This document shows positions 37,801 through 49,735 of a stretch of 64,000 nt of DNA, in pieces; within the stretch, counting starts at the first letter, position 1; each line of letters starts with the position of its first letter. Made by a program: the position numbers and the translations under genes. Below the pieces are notes generated by a model that saw only the letters and a list, made by a program, of their open reading frames with translations, was not told where the DNA came from and did not search any database. The stretch covers positions 248,001 through 312,000 of the forward strand of contig CAJNOI010000071.1 in NCBI GenBank assembly GCA_905250115.1, written 5' to 3'. This stretch comes from Adineta steineri. Its lineage: Eukaryota > Rotifera > Eurotatoria > Adinetida > Adinetidae.

Positions 37801-40471
37801 GTATAAATTCAAAAATCATAATGAAATTTTACCTTACACGTTTTTTTTCTTTTAGGTACTGGAACATATTATTGGTCACCCATTGAAAATACGGATTATG
37901 TATTTGCATTTAGTTTAGGTGAATCTGATGAAAAATTTCGTGAAGTTCGACAACCAAAAAATTTATCAAAATATGATGAAAGTTTTTTTAATTTACTTAT
38001 TGAATATAATAGTACAAAAGCACGAGAAAATCTACCCGGAAAATTTGAACATATGCAAGTAAAAATAAATGATCCAAAATATAAAGATGTACGTGTTAGT
38101 TATTTATATTCATCGATTATGCTTGCACCACGTGTTTATTGTGATCCAAGTGAATATTTTTATAATGATGATTTAGCACAAAAAACTATTAATGCACATA
38201 TTTATATAAATCAACGTGGTGATCCAAGTGAGAATGATATAGGTTGTAAGCAAAAGAAAGCAACATTTCATGAAAATACACGAGCATATGTACTTATATC
38301 CCAACCAATTGAACGTATATGGCGACGTCGACCATCTGAATTAACAAAAGATATTATATGGACATATGTAGGTATGCGAACAGGAGTTTTTCGTACATAT
38401 CCAGCTCATAGATCAGTACGAGATTATGATCATACAACACGTGGTTGGTATAAACGAGCTGTTTCACTTCAAGATCGTACAACAGCATCAACGCCATATT
38501 TAGATTTAAGTGGAGGTGGAAAAGTTATTACAATTGCTCAAGTTCTTTTTGAAGGTTAGAAAAATATTATGAAATTTTACGAATATCAAAAAATGATCTA
38601 GAGTTTATATTCATTAATCTTTCTCTTTGTTACAAGGTATGCCATCCATATCGAATGAAACATGTCAAGAAAAAGTTGGACAAACTTCACGAAAAACAAA
38701 ATTTCCTGGTGGTTGTCCATGTTCAAGTGGTTCCGATTGTTTATCTGGTTATTGTTATCAAAGTGCTGCACCTGGACTTGAACATAAACAATTACGTTGT
38801 GCTACAGAACGTATTATTGGTGTTACTGCTACAGATATAAGATATGATTCATTTCATTCAGAAATCATGAAACGTATGGTAGCATCAGATGGTCGTCGTT
38901 CATGTGGTTCTATATATCCATGTCCATCGAATCAATCTAAAGAATGTTCAACACGTTGTTATCTTGTTGATCATTCTGGTTATTTAATTGTTGATCCTGA
39001 CTTTGTTAATGTATCAGCATTTCATGAAAGTCGTTATAATGGATTAACACTTGGTCATAAAGAAGGTGAAGTCATGGCTGATCTTATTTATAAACATGGA
39101 TTATTTCATCGAGCTGAAACAATAACATTTCAAGGTACATGTCATGTTAGTAAACCATCAGCAAAAGTTACATTAAAAGGTATACCAGCAAATCCTGAAG
39201 AATTAGATAATAAATATAAAAATAAAGGACCTATACCACAATTTACGAATGAATATGGTTGTATACAAGATCAAGTACGTTATAGAATTCAACAATCAAA
39301 ATTAAAATGGTCCGAATTAATTATTGGTGAAGTTAATGGTCCATGTATGAGTGGACAATATTATGTAACACCATTAGTTAAAACAAATTTAATACTTGTT
39401 GTTATTGAAAATTATTATGCTGAACAATCGAAATTATTTTATAATTTCAATTGTAAAATACAACGAAGTATTGTTGATGCTGGTGCATTTCGTATTATAA
39501 ATGGTACATGTGCACATAAAATTGAAAAATTAACAAGTCTATATGATGAAGATAAATGTCCAGCATTACGAGATGTACAAATTGAATGTAAATATAATCG
39601 AACAAATAAAAACCAACTATCATTAATTGTCATTTTTTATATTATTACATGTTATATAGATTATTATTATAGTTAAAATAAATGATTTGTTTTCTATTTT
39701 CTATGTTAGATAATCATGTAAAAATATAATAGGAAAAGTGTTATTAACAATCAAAATAAACTATATAATACATTCTGTTTCTGTCTATCTATAAGAATAA
39801 AACTTACTTTTCAACAACTTCACCACGTCTTTCTTTGGCTACCATATCAAGTAATGTTTGTTTTAAATGATCTCGTATAGGTGAATATCGGACAACATTA
39901 TCACGAAATAAAATTAAACCCAAATTATAAACAGGTTCAAGTTTTTGTCCACTAACATAAACTCTATCCATATACATAAGTATATCACGTATCATAACCA
40001 TAGCTGTTCGATGATCATTCCAAGCTGAATTAAGTATTATTAAGAAATTATTATTTAATGAATCAACAACATCTTGTCTAACCTTTAAAATTTATTTAAA
40101 AAAAAACAAACCAAGATTATTAATTAAGAAATATATATATAGTTTTTATTTACTTTTTGTACAAGATGATCAATCACAACTTCACGTGTACCTGTATAAA
40201 GTTTTTCTCCATGTTTATGCAGCACCATTGTATATGCATTACGATAGAGTTCCTCAAAACTTAAACCACTATTATTCTTTTTTTGAATTTCTTGTATAGC
40301 AGTTTTTAATGATGTATTCCAAATACCATTAACATAGCGATCGTCTACGGACGACTAAATAAAACATTTTTTCTATTTTTTAATGAAATTCAATATAAAT
40401 AAACATACGAAGAATTGACGAATACGCATTCTTTTATTTGGATCTTCTGTTTTTATTGATGTTTTACTCAT
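31898..40471 (-). CDS. CUL3: Cullin-3
   Basis: Scaffold of BTB-adaptor cullin-RING ubiquitin ligases, in cytoplasm and nucleus. It starts at 40471 ([20 protein letters not shown]). Exons follow animal CUL3 in order: [61 protein letters not shown], then after a 4.4 kb intron [118 protein letters not shown] and [20 protein letters not shown]. The Lys in IVRIMK is the NEDD8 acceptor. A 25-nt terminal exon at 31898-31922 supplies the ending RKMYSYVA. The protein looks complete and highly conserved. Introns carry two transposon-like elements and a whole opposite-strand gene. Confidence 0.96.
32525..32682. mobile_element. hAT-like MITE in CUL3 intron
   Basis: A 158-bp unit with terminal inverted repeats TAGGGATGTACC and (reverse complement) TAGGGATGCACC. 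It is flanked by a perfect 8-bp target duplication, ATTCAGAT, at 32517-32524 and 32683-32690. An 8-bp duplication with such ends is characteristic of the hAT superfamily. It is GC-rich against its AT-rich surroundings, with inner GAGCCC/GGGCTC-type repeats. It has no coding capacity and sits about 16 bp inside the 5' splice site of a CUL3 intron that would otherwise be about 65 bp. Confidence 0.9.
34177..34372. mobile_element. piggyBac-like MITE in CUL3 intron
   Basis: Bounded on both sides by TTAA. The ends read TTAACCCTTTCGCTTCCGGC on the left and, in reverse complement, TTAACCCTATGATTTTCTGC on the right. Both continue to a shared subterminal block, ATGTTTTAACCG. TTAA targets with CCCT-starting ends are the piggyBac signature. 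About 196 bp including TTAA, non-coding. It lies in a 1.1 kb CUL3 intron. Confidence 0.75.
35852..39676 (+). CDS. Voltage-gated calcium channel alpha2delta-like subunit (VWA + Cache)
   Basis: Extracellular, membrane-tethered auxiliary subunit that promotes surface expression of Ca2+ channels. Four exons (35852-37238, 37297-37800, 37856-38554, 38637-39676) total 3630 nt, 1209 residues. It begins with a signal peptide ([20 protein letters not shown]). The pre-VWA segment [16 protein letters not shown]...[18 protein letters not shown] matches alpha2delta proteins. The VWA domain has a complete MIDAS motif DCSES near residue 280 and ITDGQDTDG. Cache-type modules follow ([13 protein letters not shown], a further [13 protein letters not shown]...[10 protein letters not shown] module) and a Cys-rich delta-like region. 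The extreme C-terminus is hydrophobic ([14 protein letters not shown]), fitting a GPI signal or transmembrane anchor. CACHD1-type proteins are the alternative, but the intact MIDAS favours alpha2delta. The gene lies wholly within a CUL3 intron, opposite strand. Confidence 0.9.
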
Positions 40472-40647
40472 AGTCTGTTTAATCGCTAAAAGGAAAAATA
40501 GAGATTTATTTAATAAAATTGTTTATTAAAATACTAAAGTAAATATTTAATTAAATCTTCTCTTTTTATTTATTATAGAAAAACTTAATGAAATAATATG
40601 GTCATGTGTTCTTAGATTGCGACGAATGTTTTCATTATTAAGACTTT
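40472..40647. promoter_or_regulatory. CUL3 5' flank
   Basis: The stretch immediately upstream of the CUL3 ATG. On the minus strand a T-rich run and an AG dinucleotide precede the ATG. The core promoter should lie here or beyond the adjacent hAT-like element, which ends about 185 bp from the start codon. No clear motif. Confidence 0.3.
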
Positions 40648-40655
40648 AGTTATGT

Positions 40656-40775
40656 CAGGGGAATGCCCTAGAGGCACGGGCACCCCCCTTAGAGAAAGAA
40701 TATCTGGAGAGGGGTAAAGCTTACAAAAAACTATTCGCAGGGCGAAGAGTTTTTCTACTGGCGTGCACCCCACTG
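40656..40775. mobile_element. hAT-like MITE upstream of CUL3
   Basis: A 120-bp GC-rich unit. Ends are CAGGGGAATGCCC on the left and, in reverse complement, CAGTGGGGTGCAC on the right. The flanks AGTTATGT (40648-40655) and AGTTATGC (40776-40783) match at 7 of 8 positions, as expected for an 8-bp hAT target duplication with one later substitution. Non-coding. Confidence 0.75.
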
Positions 40776-40783
40776 AGTTATGC

Positions 40784-43100
40784 ATGGATTATTTTTAATC
40801 ATAGAACTTAGTTTAAAACAATTTGGTGTATAATTCAATTTAGATTCGTAGGGGAAAAGAAACATAGTCTGATGTTAAACCTATATATCAGTATAATCTT
40901 ATGACTCAATTTTCAGTCATCCATCTAAAACGAATAATCTGGTATTTTAGAATATCCAGGTCATTATAGTGCTATAAGACATCGTAAAAATCTAAGGTAG
41001 ACGTTCAGTTGATGAATTTTCTTAGAGCCATACTTTCCTTAAATCTATTCTCAGCCTCATGTTCAGTCGGATATTTGGCTATGATTTAATTCCTTTCATA
41101 TGACTTTAAACGAAATACTTTCAGGTAGATGTTAATTGATTATCATCTTATCAAAAGAAGTGTTTGAAAAAAATAATGCAAAACAAAGTCTATAATGAAG
41201 ATATATTGAACTCAACTCAAAGTTTATCCTATGATAATTACTAGAACTTCTTATTCCTGTCAACACTACAAATCTCTTGATTTAATTTTCATAGTTCAAT
41301 ATCTGATAATGAAATTATTATGCTAATATGATCGACAAACTATACTTGAACTTTTACTACGTTCATATAAATCATCTCTAATACAGTTTCATTAATAATC
41401 TTAATTCATATCTGATAATTATAAAAATTAATCTAAATAATACATACTCTATCAGTTATAAACCATGCAAGTTCGCACAGTCTAAAAATCAATAATATAT
41501 ATATATATATGTATAATAAATTTTCCTAATTTATACGTACTAGATTGATATATGTCTTGATTTATAATAATTCAATACGAATCATATCATTTGTTTTATA
41601 TGGAAAATAAATAAAAATATTCATATATTATTCGTCGCGTCAAATATAAAGTTGATTGTTTTTTTTCAATGTCGCAACACTGCTGATAGAAGAAGAAGGA
41701 GAAATTAGTAGTTCGTGGTTGACTATTGACCAATGAATATTTTAATGTATAAATTATATTATTTAAATTATTTAACAATTGTTTAACAATGAATTCTACA
41801 TTCAAATAAAATTCTTTTCTAATAAAAATCAATTCAAACATTTTTATTATATAGATGTCGCTCATATTGATTTCTAATTCTATTGATTGATTTTTCTAAA
41901 CCAATAATAAAGACAATCTTTTGTTCATAATTTGAGATTTGTAAGAAAAATATCAACAATAAAAACAAAATTATTATATTTGACATAATTATATTGCATC
42001 TATGAAATGAATTTTATATTTTAAATTCATGTCATTCTTACATAACTAGGTAAGAACAAAAAGTTTTAGAAGCAAAGCAATCTTTGTAGATTTAATGAAG
42101 CCTTCTTTTTTTTTCTCTTATATTCTTAGTGAAACCAAATATAAACACAAGGCTTGACGCTTAAGGTTATGATATATTTGAATATTTAAGGTTTCGCATC
42201 GATCAGAATATAGTTCCAAGTATTTTGTTGAACTTCATATAAAGTAGAATCGTTATAAAACTATAGTTTAATCAAAATTAGCAATGTTTTATATTGATCG
42301 AAATCTATCCGAAAGAAAAATTCGTTAGTGCAAGAAGTACTTTTTTCTCTTCCTGTATTATGAATTTGTTTAATCAAAGAATACAGCTAACATCATCAAA
42401 GGCACGTTCAACCCTGAGACTCTGCAGGAACTCACACAGTTGAAAAAGAAAACGTTGTTATTTAAAGTATATCTTGTGTTTGATAGCATGACCATATTAA
42501 CTATATATGCGCGGTGACTGTATTCATTTACATTGACAAAAAATAATTATTTATTAAAAAAAAAAGGAATAGTTTATCAGTTAAATGTACTGAGGTAATA
42601 TTTACCGATAGTATTAATGAAGATATACATATAAATATTAGATTATTATCATGTATCTCAACTAATTAGTGTTTCCCATTATTCAGTTTATATATTTAAA
42701 AGCTCGTTTATAGTATACCAGTTAATATATTCATATGTAAAAGATATATTGACAAGATAATATCGCATGTTTATGTATAAGTCAAATCGAATCGATTAAA
42801 ACAAAGATTCTATTCGTTAGTTTTTTTTTTATATATATTATGAAAATAGAGGTACTGTTTTTTTTCTTATTTATTGCTTTTCGACACATTTCATAATATA
42901 ACAAGTGTCATGCTCGGTTGATTAATAAACGAATAGATGGTTTATTAAATATATAAATGTGTTTTTTTTCTTCTTCTATATATTTCATACATCTATTTCT
43001 GTCATTTTCATTGTCGATTATATTTTTATTTTTTGTATTATTTAGACTAGTTTTAACAATTGATAATCAGTTATGAATTGTTTTCATTACTAGATTTTAT
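40784..43100. other. Gene-free spacer
   Basis: AT-rich DNA with no coding segment. An 89-codon frame at 41596-41865 looks like noise. Confidence 0.45.
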
Positions 43101-46100
43101 ATCAATTTAAATTGTTTTAAATGTGAGAAGCATAACCTATAGTAGTAAAAGCGAACGAGAAGGAAAAAAAAAGAAAAGAATAATGGTAGAAGAGTGTAAG
43201 TGGGTGCTTATGAGAAGAAGAAAAAAAAAAAAAAAGAAAACTGTCTGTCGTCACAGAAAAATCATGTCAGTAAAAAGAAAAAAAGAAGAAGATGAGAAAA
43301 GGAAAAAGAGAAGAGATGATAAGTTCAAGACCCTATCATTCGCATCGATCTATTCTCACGAGAAAAAAAAGGAAGAGTCAAGTGTGCAGAGTGGAAATGC
43401 GTGGTCTCGCTCTCTATCCCTCAAGGTTGCTATCGTCATCATTCCTACTATTAAAAGAAAAGTCAATAAACTTGTCTTTGCATCTTCTTTTGTTCTCATT
43501 CTATTCGAAATTAATACACAAAAATTCTCCTCATCATTAAAATAAACTTGATAGTTTACAATTAGATATCGACTTATTTGATAATATATATATATACGTA
43601 TATTTAAATATAGGTATACTACAAAGTAGAATAATATTACTAGTAATGACAGTAACTTTTTGCCATCGTTATTTGACTATACGTCTCTGCATGTCTACCT
43701 ATCTACGTCATTTGTTCGAAATCAGTGAAGCATAATACATATGGAGAAGGTGTCTCTTTTCTCTTCTTCTGCTCTTCTGTCGTCGTCGTCCTGGTCGTTA
43801 CTGCCTTCTCTTCTTCTTCTTCTTCTTCTCGTTTTCTCGAAGAAAATACATTACGCGACGATGATAATGATGACTATGAACAGTGAGTATCAATGCAAGG
43901 ATTTTTAAGGAGAAAAGAAAAACAAAGCTCATAAATAAGTATAATATTTAAAAAAAAATAATAATAAAATAAATCTAAAGTATGTTGAATAGTCAAATTA
44001 TAATATATAATAGAGTAGTTAGTTTCTTATGTTATTTCTTCTTTTTTTTTGCGTTACATTTAAATATGTCGCTTTTATTACGCGAGCTTTGACAAATAGT
44101 GGCATGCTGCCTGTTTGTTTTCTTCTAGCTGTAATACGTCTCCTTCTTTTTCTTTTCTTTTCTCATATGCTCTCAACTCATTCTCAATCTCTCTTTCTCT
44201 CCTCATTCTTTTGTTGAAACGAACACACCGTGGCAGCAAAAAGTTCTTCGTATTATTAACACATCACCCTTTCTTCTTCTTCTTTTTTTTTTCTTTTTTT
44301 TCTGTCCGTGCATGTATGTGTGTGTGTGTGTGTGTGCAAGGCAGTTTTTTTCTTCTGTCATCAACATTGTTTGAACTACGTTGCTGTTTATTCGATGGTA
44401 AGAGACAATTTCTTTCTTGTTTATGAATGTATGAATGAAAAGACAGAGAAAAAAAAGTCTAAATGAGGACAAATATATGTATGTATATATGTGTACATAA
44501 GTTTTTTTTTTCATATTCATTCATAGAAGAGAAAGAAGAAAAAAAAAAGTTATATTCTTGACAGAACAGGTCAGGCTAGTACCGAAATATTATCTATCGT
44601 TCTGTTTACATACAAGTAATAGTATCGGATTTCTTTCTACTCTTTCTCATAACATAGATAGATAGGATAGATAGATCTTTTACAATACAATGATCATCGT
44701 CTTGTTTCTATGTATAGTATGTATCAAATAATGTTTGTATTAATTCTGATTCATGATCGATCATATTGTTCGATGATGCCTACTTGATCCACTTTTCTTG
44801 TCCACTATTTCTTACACTCGAACAAGCATATTCTATTGTTGTTACAGTATACAGCAACAAGTATTGTCGTTATTGTGTTGTCCCTAGAGGGGAACGTTTT
44901 TTTCTCCGTCTTTTTTTTTCTATATGAATCATGATATATATCGACAAAGTGCTCTTGCTTGGTCAACTATGCTTACTATGTCTTTTTCTCCCTTTTTTGC
45001 TACACACCTTAGGGAGTATGTTAGTATCTCATTGTCGTTTCATGCATGCATGGATTGCGAACACAAGCGTAAGATGCACGTTCGGAAATGAACATGTTAT
45101 TAAAGAAAAGAAACTCTTTCTTTTTTACTGTAAAACAGCTAGTCAGTCATCCAACACTAGACTTTTCACACCTTGATACATCCATTCATTTTGAAAAAAG
45201 AAACTATATACAATGATGACTGTTTTACTATGATGGAGTAGTATGGATTTTTTTTCTTTCTTTCTGCCTTTCTTTTTTTTTCCTTTTCTCTTTGTTTCAT
45301 TTGATTATTCTGCAGGAGTGTCAGTAGTACTGCTTCTGCTACTCTAGAAAAAAAGCTTCATGATGAGAATAGAGAAGAAGAAGAAGAGGAAAAAGAAGAA
45401 GAAGAAGAAGAAGAAGAAGAAGACGAAGGATGTTTTCCATCTTTTGCTCTTTCGCGTTCGGTACTGCACTATCGGTTCTTTGTCTGGGTAAAGAAAGAAG
45501 CGACAAGAACGATAAAAGAAAAAACCGAAGGAAAAATAGAGACATTTCAGTGTGCGAGCGGGAACGAGCACAGTGAGCTATATAGTAGGGATGTTGTTTT
45601 TTACGCATCTGTTATTGTTGTTGTTATTCTTGTTCGCCTTTCACGTGATGCAGACCGCCAATGCTGCTACTTCTTCTTCTTCTTCTTTACTGTTCGTGTA
45701 ACATGCTCGGAGCATGAATGATGTTCAACGCACTCGTGCACATACGCGTTCGTTTTTCTCTTCTTGTTCTTCTCTTCCTCGTTCTCTTTTCAGTTTGAAC
45801 AGTTGTTGGGTGTATTTGGCAAACGAGCACGATGAATGGAAGAAGAAAGAGAGAGATAGAACGAGAGAGAGCGTACTATCGGACGGCAGATTGAACGTAA
45901 GAAGGAGAGAGTGAGCGCCAACCCGCTATTTGTTCTTTTTTGACATTTTTCTCCTCCTTCTCCCATAATGTATGTACGTGAACGTGTCGCGAATGTACAC
46001 ACACTCTTACTTGTTTGACGTTCATAAAAAATTAAGAAACATCTAACAAAAAAAAACCATCTTATCATTCTTTTTTTTTTTGCTTCAGATAGAATATTAA

Positions 46101-46122
46101 TAAATGTAGATGATCAATACGA
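43101..46122. other. Polypurine/polypyrimidine-rich leader region upstream of BCL9
   Basis: About 3 kb with strongly strand-asymmetric blocks: GA/AAG-rich at 43140-43400, CTT/TTC-rich at 43760-43840 and 44120-44300, a TG repeat near 44314-44336, and a GAA run at about 45376-45424. CpG is more common than elsewhere. Open frames here are low-complexity Lys/Arg/Ser/Phe strings caused by these tracts, so I do not call proteins. It ends at an acceptor-like TTTTTGCTTCAG just before the BCL9 start. I infer promoter, 5'UTR and possibly 5'UTR intron. Confidence 0.5.
45376..45424. repeat. GAA/TTC trinucleotide repeat
   Basis: A tandem run of AGAAGA units with few interruptions. On the minus strand it is a TTC run, giving a spurious poly-Leu or poly-Phe frame. 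Confidence 0.8.
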
Positions 46123-49100
46123 ATGAAAAACAGCGCCAAAAAAGCCAAATCGGCTGCATCAGTTTCCATAACTGCTGCACAACAACAATCGTCAATTGAC
46201 AATAGTGGTGTGTTTTATTTTGCTTTTCTATTATATATATAGATATGTACATGTTTATTCATCGATAAGTATATTAATTAGTTTTTAGTTAATAATGGAA
46301 TGGACAGTGGAACATTACCTTCAGCAACAATGTTATTACATACAAATGATTCTCATCAACAAATTCCTTCATCTGATTCTCCAATGAATCAATATTCTGA
46401 TATATATTCATCTAGACAAACGAATAATAAAACAAATAAACGTAAACTAGAAGAACTTGTTGATCCATCATCAATAGATTTTGATCCATCATCTTCTGTA
46501 AAACCACAAAAAACTGAACAAAATGATTCAGAAAGATCATTAAGTAGAACAGGAACTCGTAAGTGAAATTATATTTTGAACAAAAAAAAAAAGTAACATA
46601 TTTTTCTCAAATAATTCTTTAGCTTTATCTAATGGACCACCACCTTCTTCAACACCATCTCGAAATGGTAATGATATGGGTCCTGGATCCTATGATTTTG
46701 CTCCATCAGTTAATAATACCGGTAGAACGACACCAAATTCCTCATTACTCACACGACAAACACCACCACCACCATCTTTACAACAGCAATCTTTACCTCC
46801 AATAATGCCACCATCATCTTATATGTCTATGTCGCCACGTAATCAATATACAATAACCAGTGATAGTCCACTTTTACAGGCAAATAATCAAGTGTTTGTA
46901 TTTACAACACAACTAGCTAATGAAGCAGCTGAATCTGTGTTAAAAAATGAACATCCAAATATAATTGAATATCATAAATCATTACCAAGTACTGCTCAAT
47001 ATTTATCAGTAAGTTAGAACTCTAACAAAATATATTATCAACAAAAAAAAATAGCTAAAATGTCATTTAGATGATTGTATAACTCATGGGAAATGTTTGT
47101 AATTGAGTAGTAGGCAAAAAAAAAAGAGAAGAATAAGAAAACGTTGATAAATCCCATTGGAAACTGTTTGATAATTAATAGATTTTATTATTATTTTTGT
47201 TTAGTCTCTTTCGAATAATAATCACAATCCATTACTTGGTGGTCCTCCAATGCATATGAATCCAGGACATGGATGTCCATCACCACGAACTATGCAAATG
47301 ATGATGTCTGGTCCACCACATCATAATCCTCATTTACAACATCATAATGGTGGTGGACCACCACCAAATTGGTCACATCCACATTTTCATCAACAACAAC
47401 CACCATTTGGTCGTTTAACGCCCGGTCCTGGTGGTTTACCACCACCAAGTCATCTTCTACCACCGGGTGCACATATGATGAGTGGTTCACCACCACCACC
47501 ACATGGCATGCGTATGGGTGGTATGCCACCAATGCTAGGTATGGGTCAATCACAATCGGATGGTATTGAAAATTTAACACCTGAACGAATAAAACATCGA
47601 AAGAATCAATTAGATAAAATAAATGAAATTAAAACAAAAATTACTGGTGGACGTGGTCGTGGTGGACGAGGAAAAGCAAATGCTGCAGCTGCTGCTGCTG
47701 CTGCTAATATGCCACCATCAATGAATGGTGGTCCTATGGATCCACATCAACAACAAATGATGATGATGAACAGTCCACATAGTGTTGGTCCACCACACCA
47801 TATGATGGGTATTGGACCACCACCACCTCATATGTTACCACCAGGTATGAGAGGACCACCTGATGGAATGATGCTTGATATGAATGGTCCACCACATGGT
47901 TATATGAATGGATCAATGCCGCCTGGTTTTCATGGACAATTTGGACCAGGTCCTGGTGATCCATATGGACCACTTCCTCCACATCATTCACAATCACAAG
48001 CAGTAAGAGAGTGGAATAAAATGCAAATGGAACACCTAGAAGGAAAATCTCAACAAATTCGTGGACATCCACCACCTTATTGTTCAACATCACCATCATC
48101 ATTAACACCTCCAATTGCTACAACGTCAGGAGGCGGTAATCTAGGACCAAATGGTAAACTACTTTCACCTAGAATGGAATCGTCCACAATGCCACGTTTA
48201 TATAAAGTTGGACAACCAGAAAAATTCATTCCAGATTCATTACCATCAGCTAATAAAAAATTACCAGGTAATATTGGTGAAGTACAATTAACATCATCAC
48301 CAACACAAATGGATTACAATGAATATGGTAAGAAGAAGAAAAAAAAACAAATATATATTGTTCACAATTTTATTTCTTTCTATTTTCAGGTATGGAAGGT
48401 GAAGAATTAATAATTACTAGATATTTAAATCGAGCTTATCGACCAGGTAATGGAACAAGTGGTGGTCCATCATCGTCTTCTTCATGTAAAGATGAACCAA
48501 TGACACCATCAGGACGTTCAAATAATACACCAAATAATAATTCAAATCTTTTACCACCTGGACAACAACAACAGCAGCAGCAATCTGGTTCAACAACACC
48601 TACACATCTTTCTCAAGGACATACACCACAAAATGGCCCAGTTGCTTCACCACGTTCATCAAAATTAGTAAATAATAATAACAATAATAATAATAATAAC
48701 AATAATTTATCATCACCATTAATGATGTCAAATAATAATTCAACAAAAGATGAACCATTAGATATGAATAGTGATCCAAAAACACCAACATCAAATATGG
48801 CACCACCATTAAGTAGTATGCTTCAAATGACAAATAGTTTACAATCATCAAATTCGCCATATAATTCAACAAATAATCAAGGATCAAAACAATCATTAAA
48901 TAGTCCAAATTTAGGTCATATGTCTAAATCAATGGAACATATGAATATGCCACCACAACATATGCAATTTGCAGTAAGATAATTTGTTTATTTATTCTCA
49001 AAATTTAATTTAAAATTTGTTTTTTTTTAGAATATGAATCCTCATCATCGTATGTTAGGACCACCAGATTCTATGCCTCCTCAATTTAATCCACATCATC

Positions 49101-49735
49101 CTGGTAATTTACCTCCACCACACCCACATATGTATAAAATGATGCCTCCACATCATTCAATGGATCCAAATGGAATGATGATGCATCATCCAGGTGGTCA
49201 ATCACGTTCATCAAAAGGTTTAATGCCACCATCTGATCAAATGCAACAACATCTTCATCATTTACCACCACCACATTATCTTAAAATGCATAATATGGAT
49301 CCATCACTTGGTCCACCACCACCTGGTCATCATCAACAACAACATATGCGTTTTTCACCTATGATGGACGATAGTTTTGGTATGGGACCACCACATCATC
49401 ATCCTCATATGCATCCACATTTACATCCATCTCAACATCCCATGCATTTAAATGATGGACGACTACCTCCACCACAATCAATTAATAATACTTATGTTTC
49501 AGCAACAATGTCTATTCAACAATTAAATATTCAAAATTTAGGTCCCGGTGGACCACCAGGTGATCTTCAACCAGGAACAATTCATTATCATGCATCATCA
49601 GGAAATATGCCTGATTCTCAACAGCAACAACAATTTCCACCTAATGATTCACAATTTTCCTCTCAATTTAATGATTTACAAGCACCACCATCAAATCTTA
49701 GTGTTGATGGTGGACAACCACCGCCTTATTGGTGA
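46123..49735 (+). CDS. BCL9: BCL9/Legless homolog, Wnt beta-catenin coactivator
   Basis: Nuclear adaptor linking beta-catenin to Pygopus in Wnt target transcription. About six exons join in frame from the likely ATG at 46123. Two family landmarks stand out from low-complexity sequence. An HD1-like block, VFVFTTQLANEAAESVLK then IIEYHKS (about 46885-46980), is the Pygopus PHD-binding segment. An HD2-like helix, LTPERIKHRKNQLDKINEI (about 47570-47635), aligns with the beta-catenin-binding helix and keeps the His-Arg pair and spaced hydrophobics. The rest is Pro/Gly/His/Met/Asn-rich, with poly-Ala, poly-Gln and poly-Asn runs, as is usual for BCL9. A C-terminal block, NTYVSATMSIQQLNIQNLGP, looks conserved. 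The stop follows PPPYW. Long minus-strand frames opposite the repeats are shadows. Confidence 0.87.

Noticed and set aside
43123-43545. 140-codon Lys/Arg-rich plus-strand frame
   Set aside because: It is a translation of GA-rich low-complexity DNA, with no domain and no matching splice partner.
47290-47580. Long minus-strand frames opposite BCL9 (also 47734-48114, 48600-48908, 49086-49274)
   Set aside because: They are mirror readings of the Pro/Gly/His/Asn repeat codons of BCL9 and give Val/His/Tyr-rich strings with no motifs.
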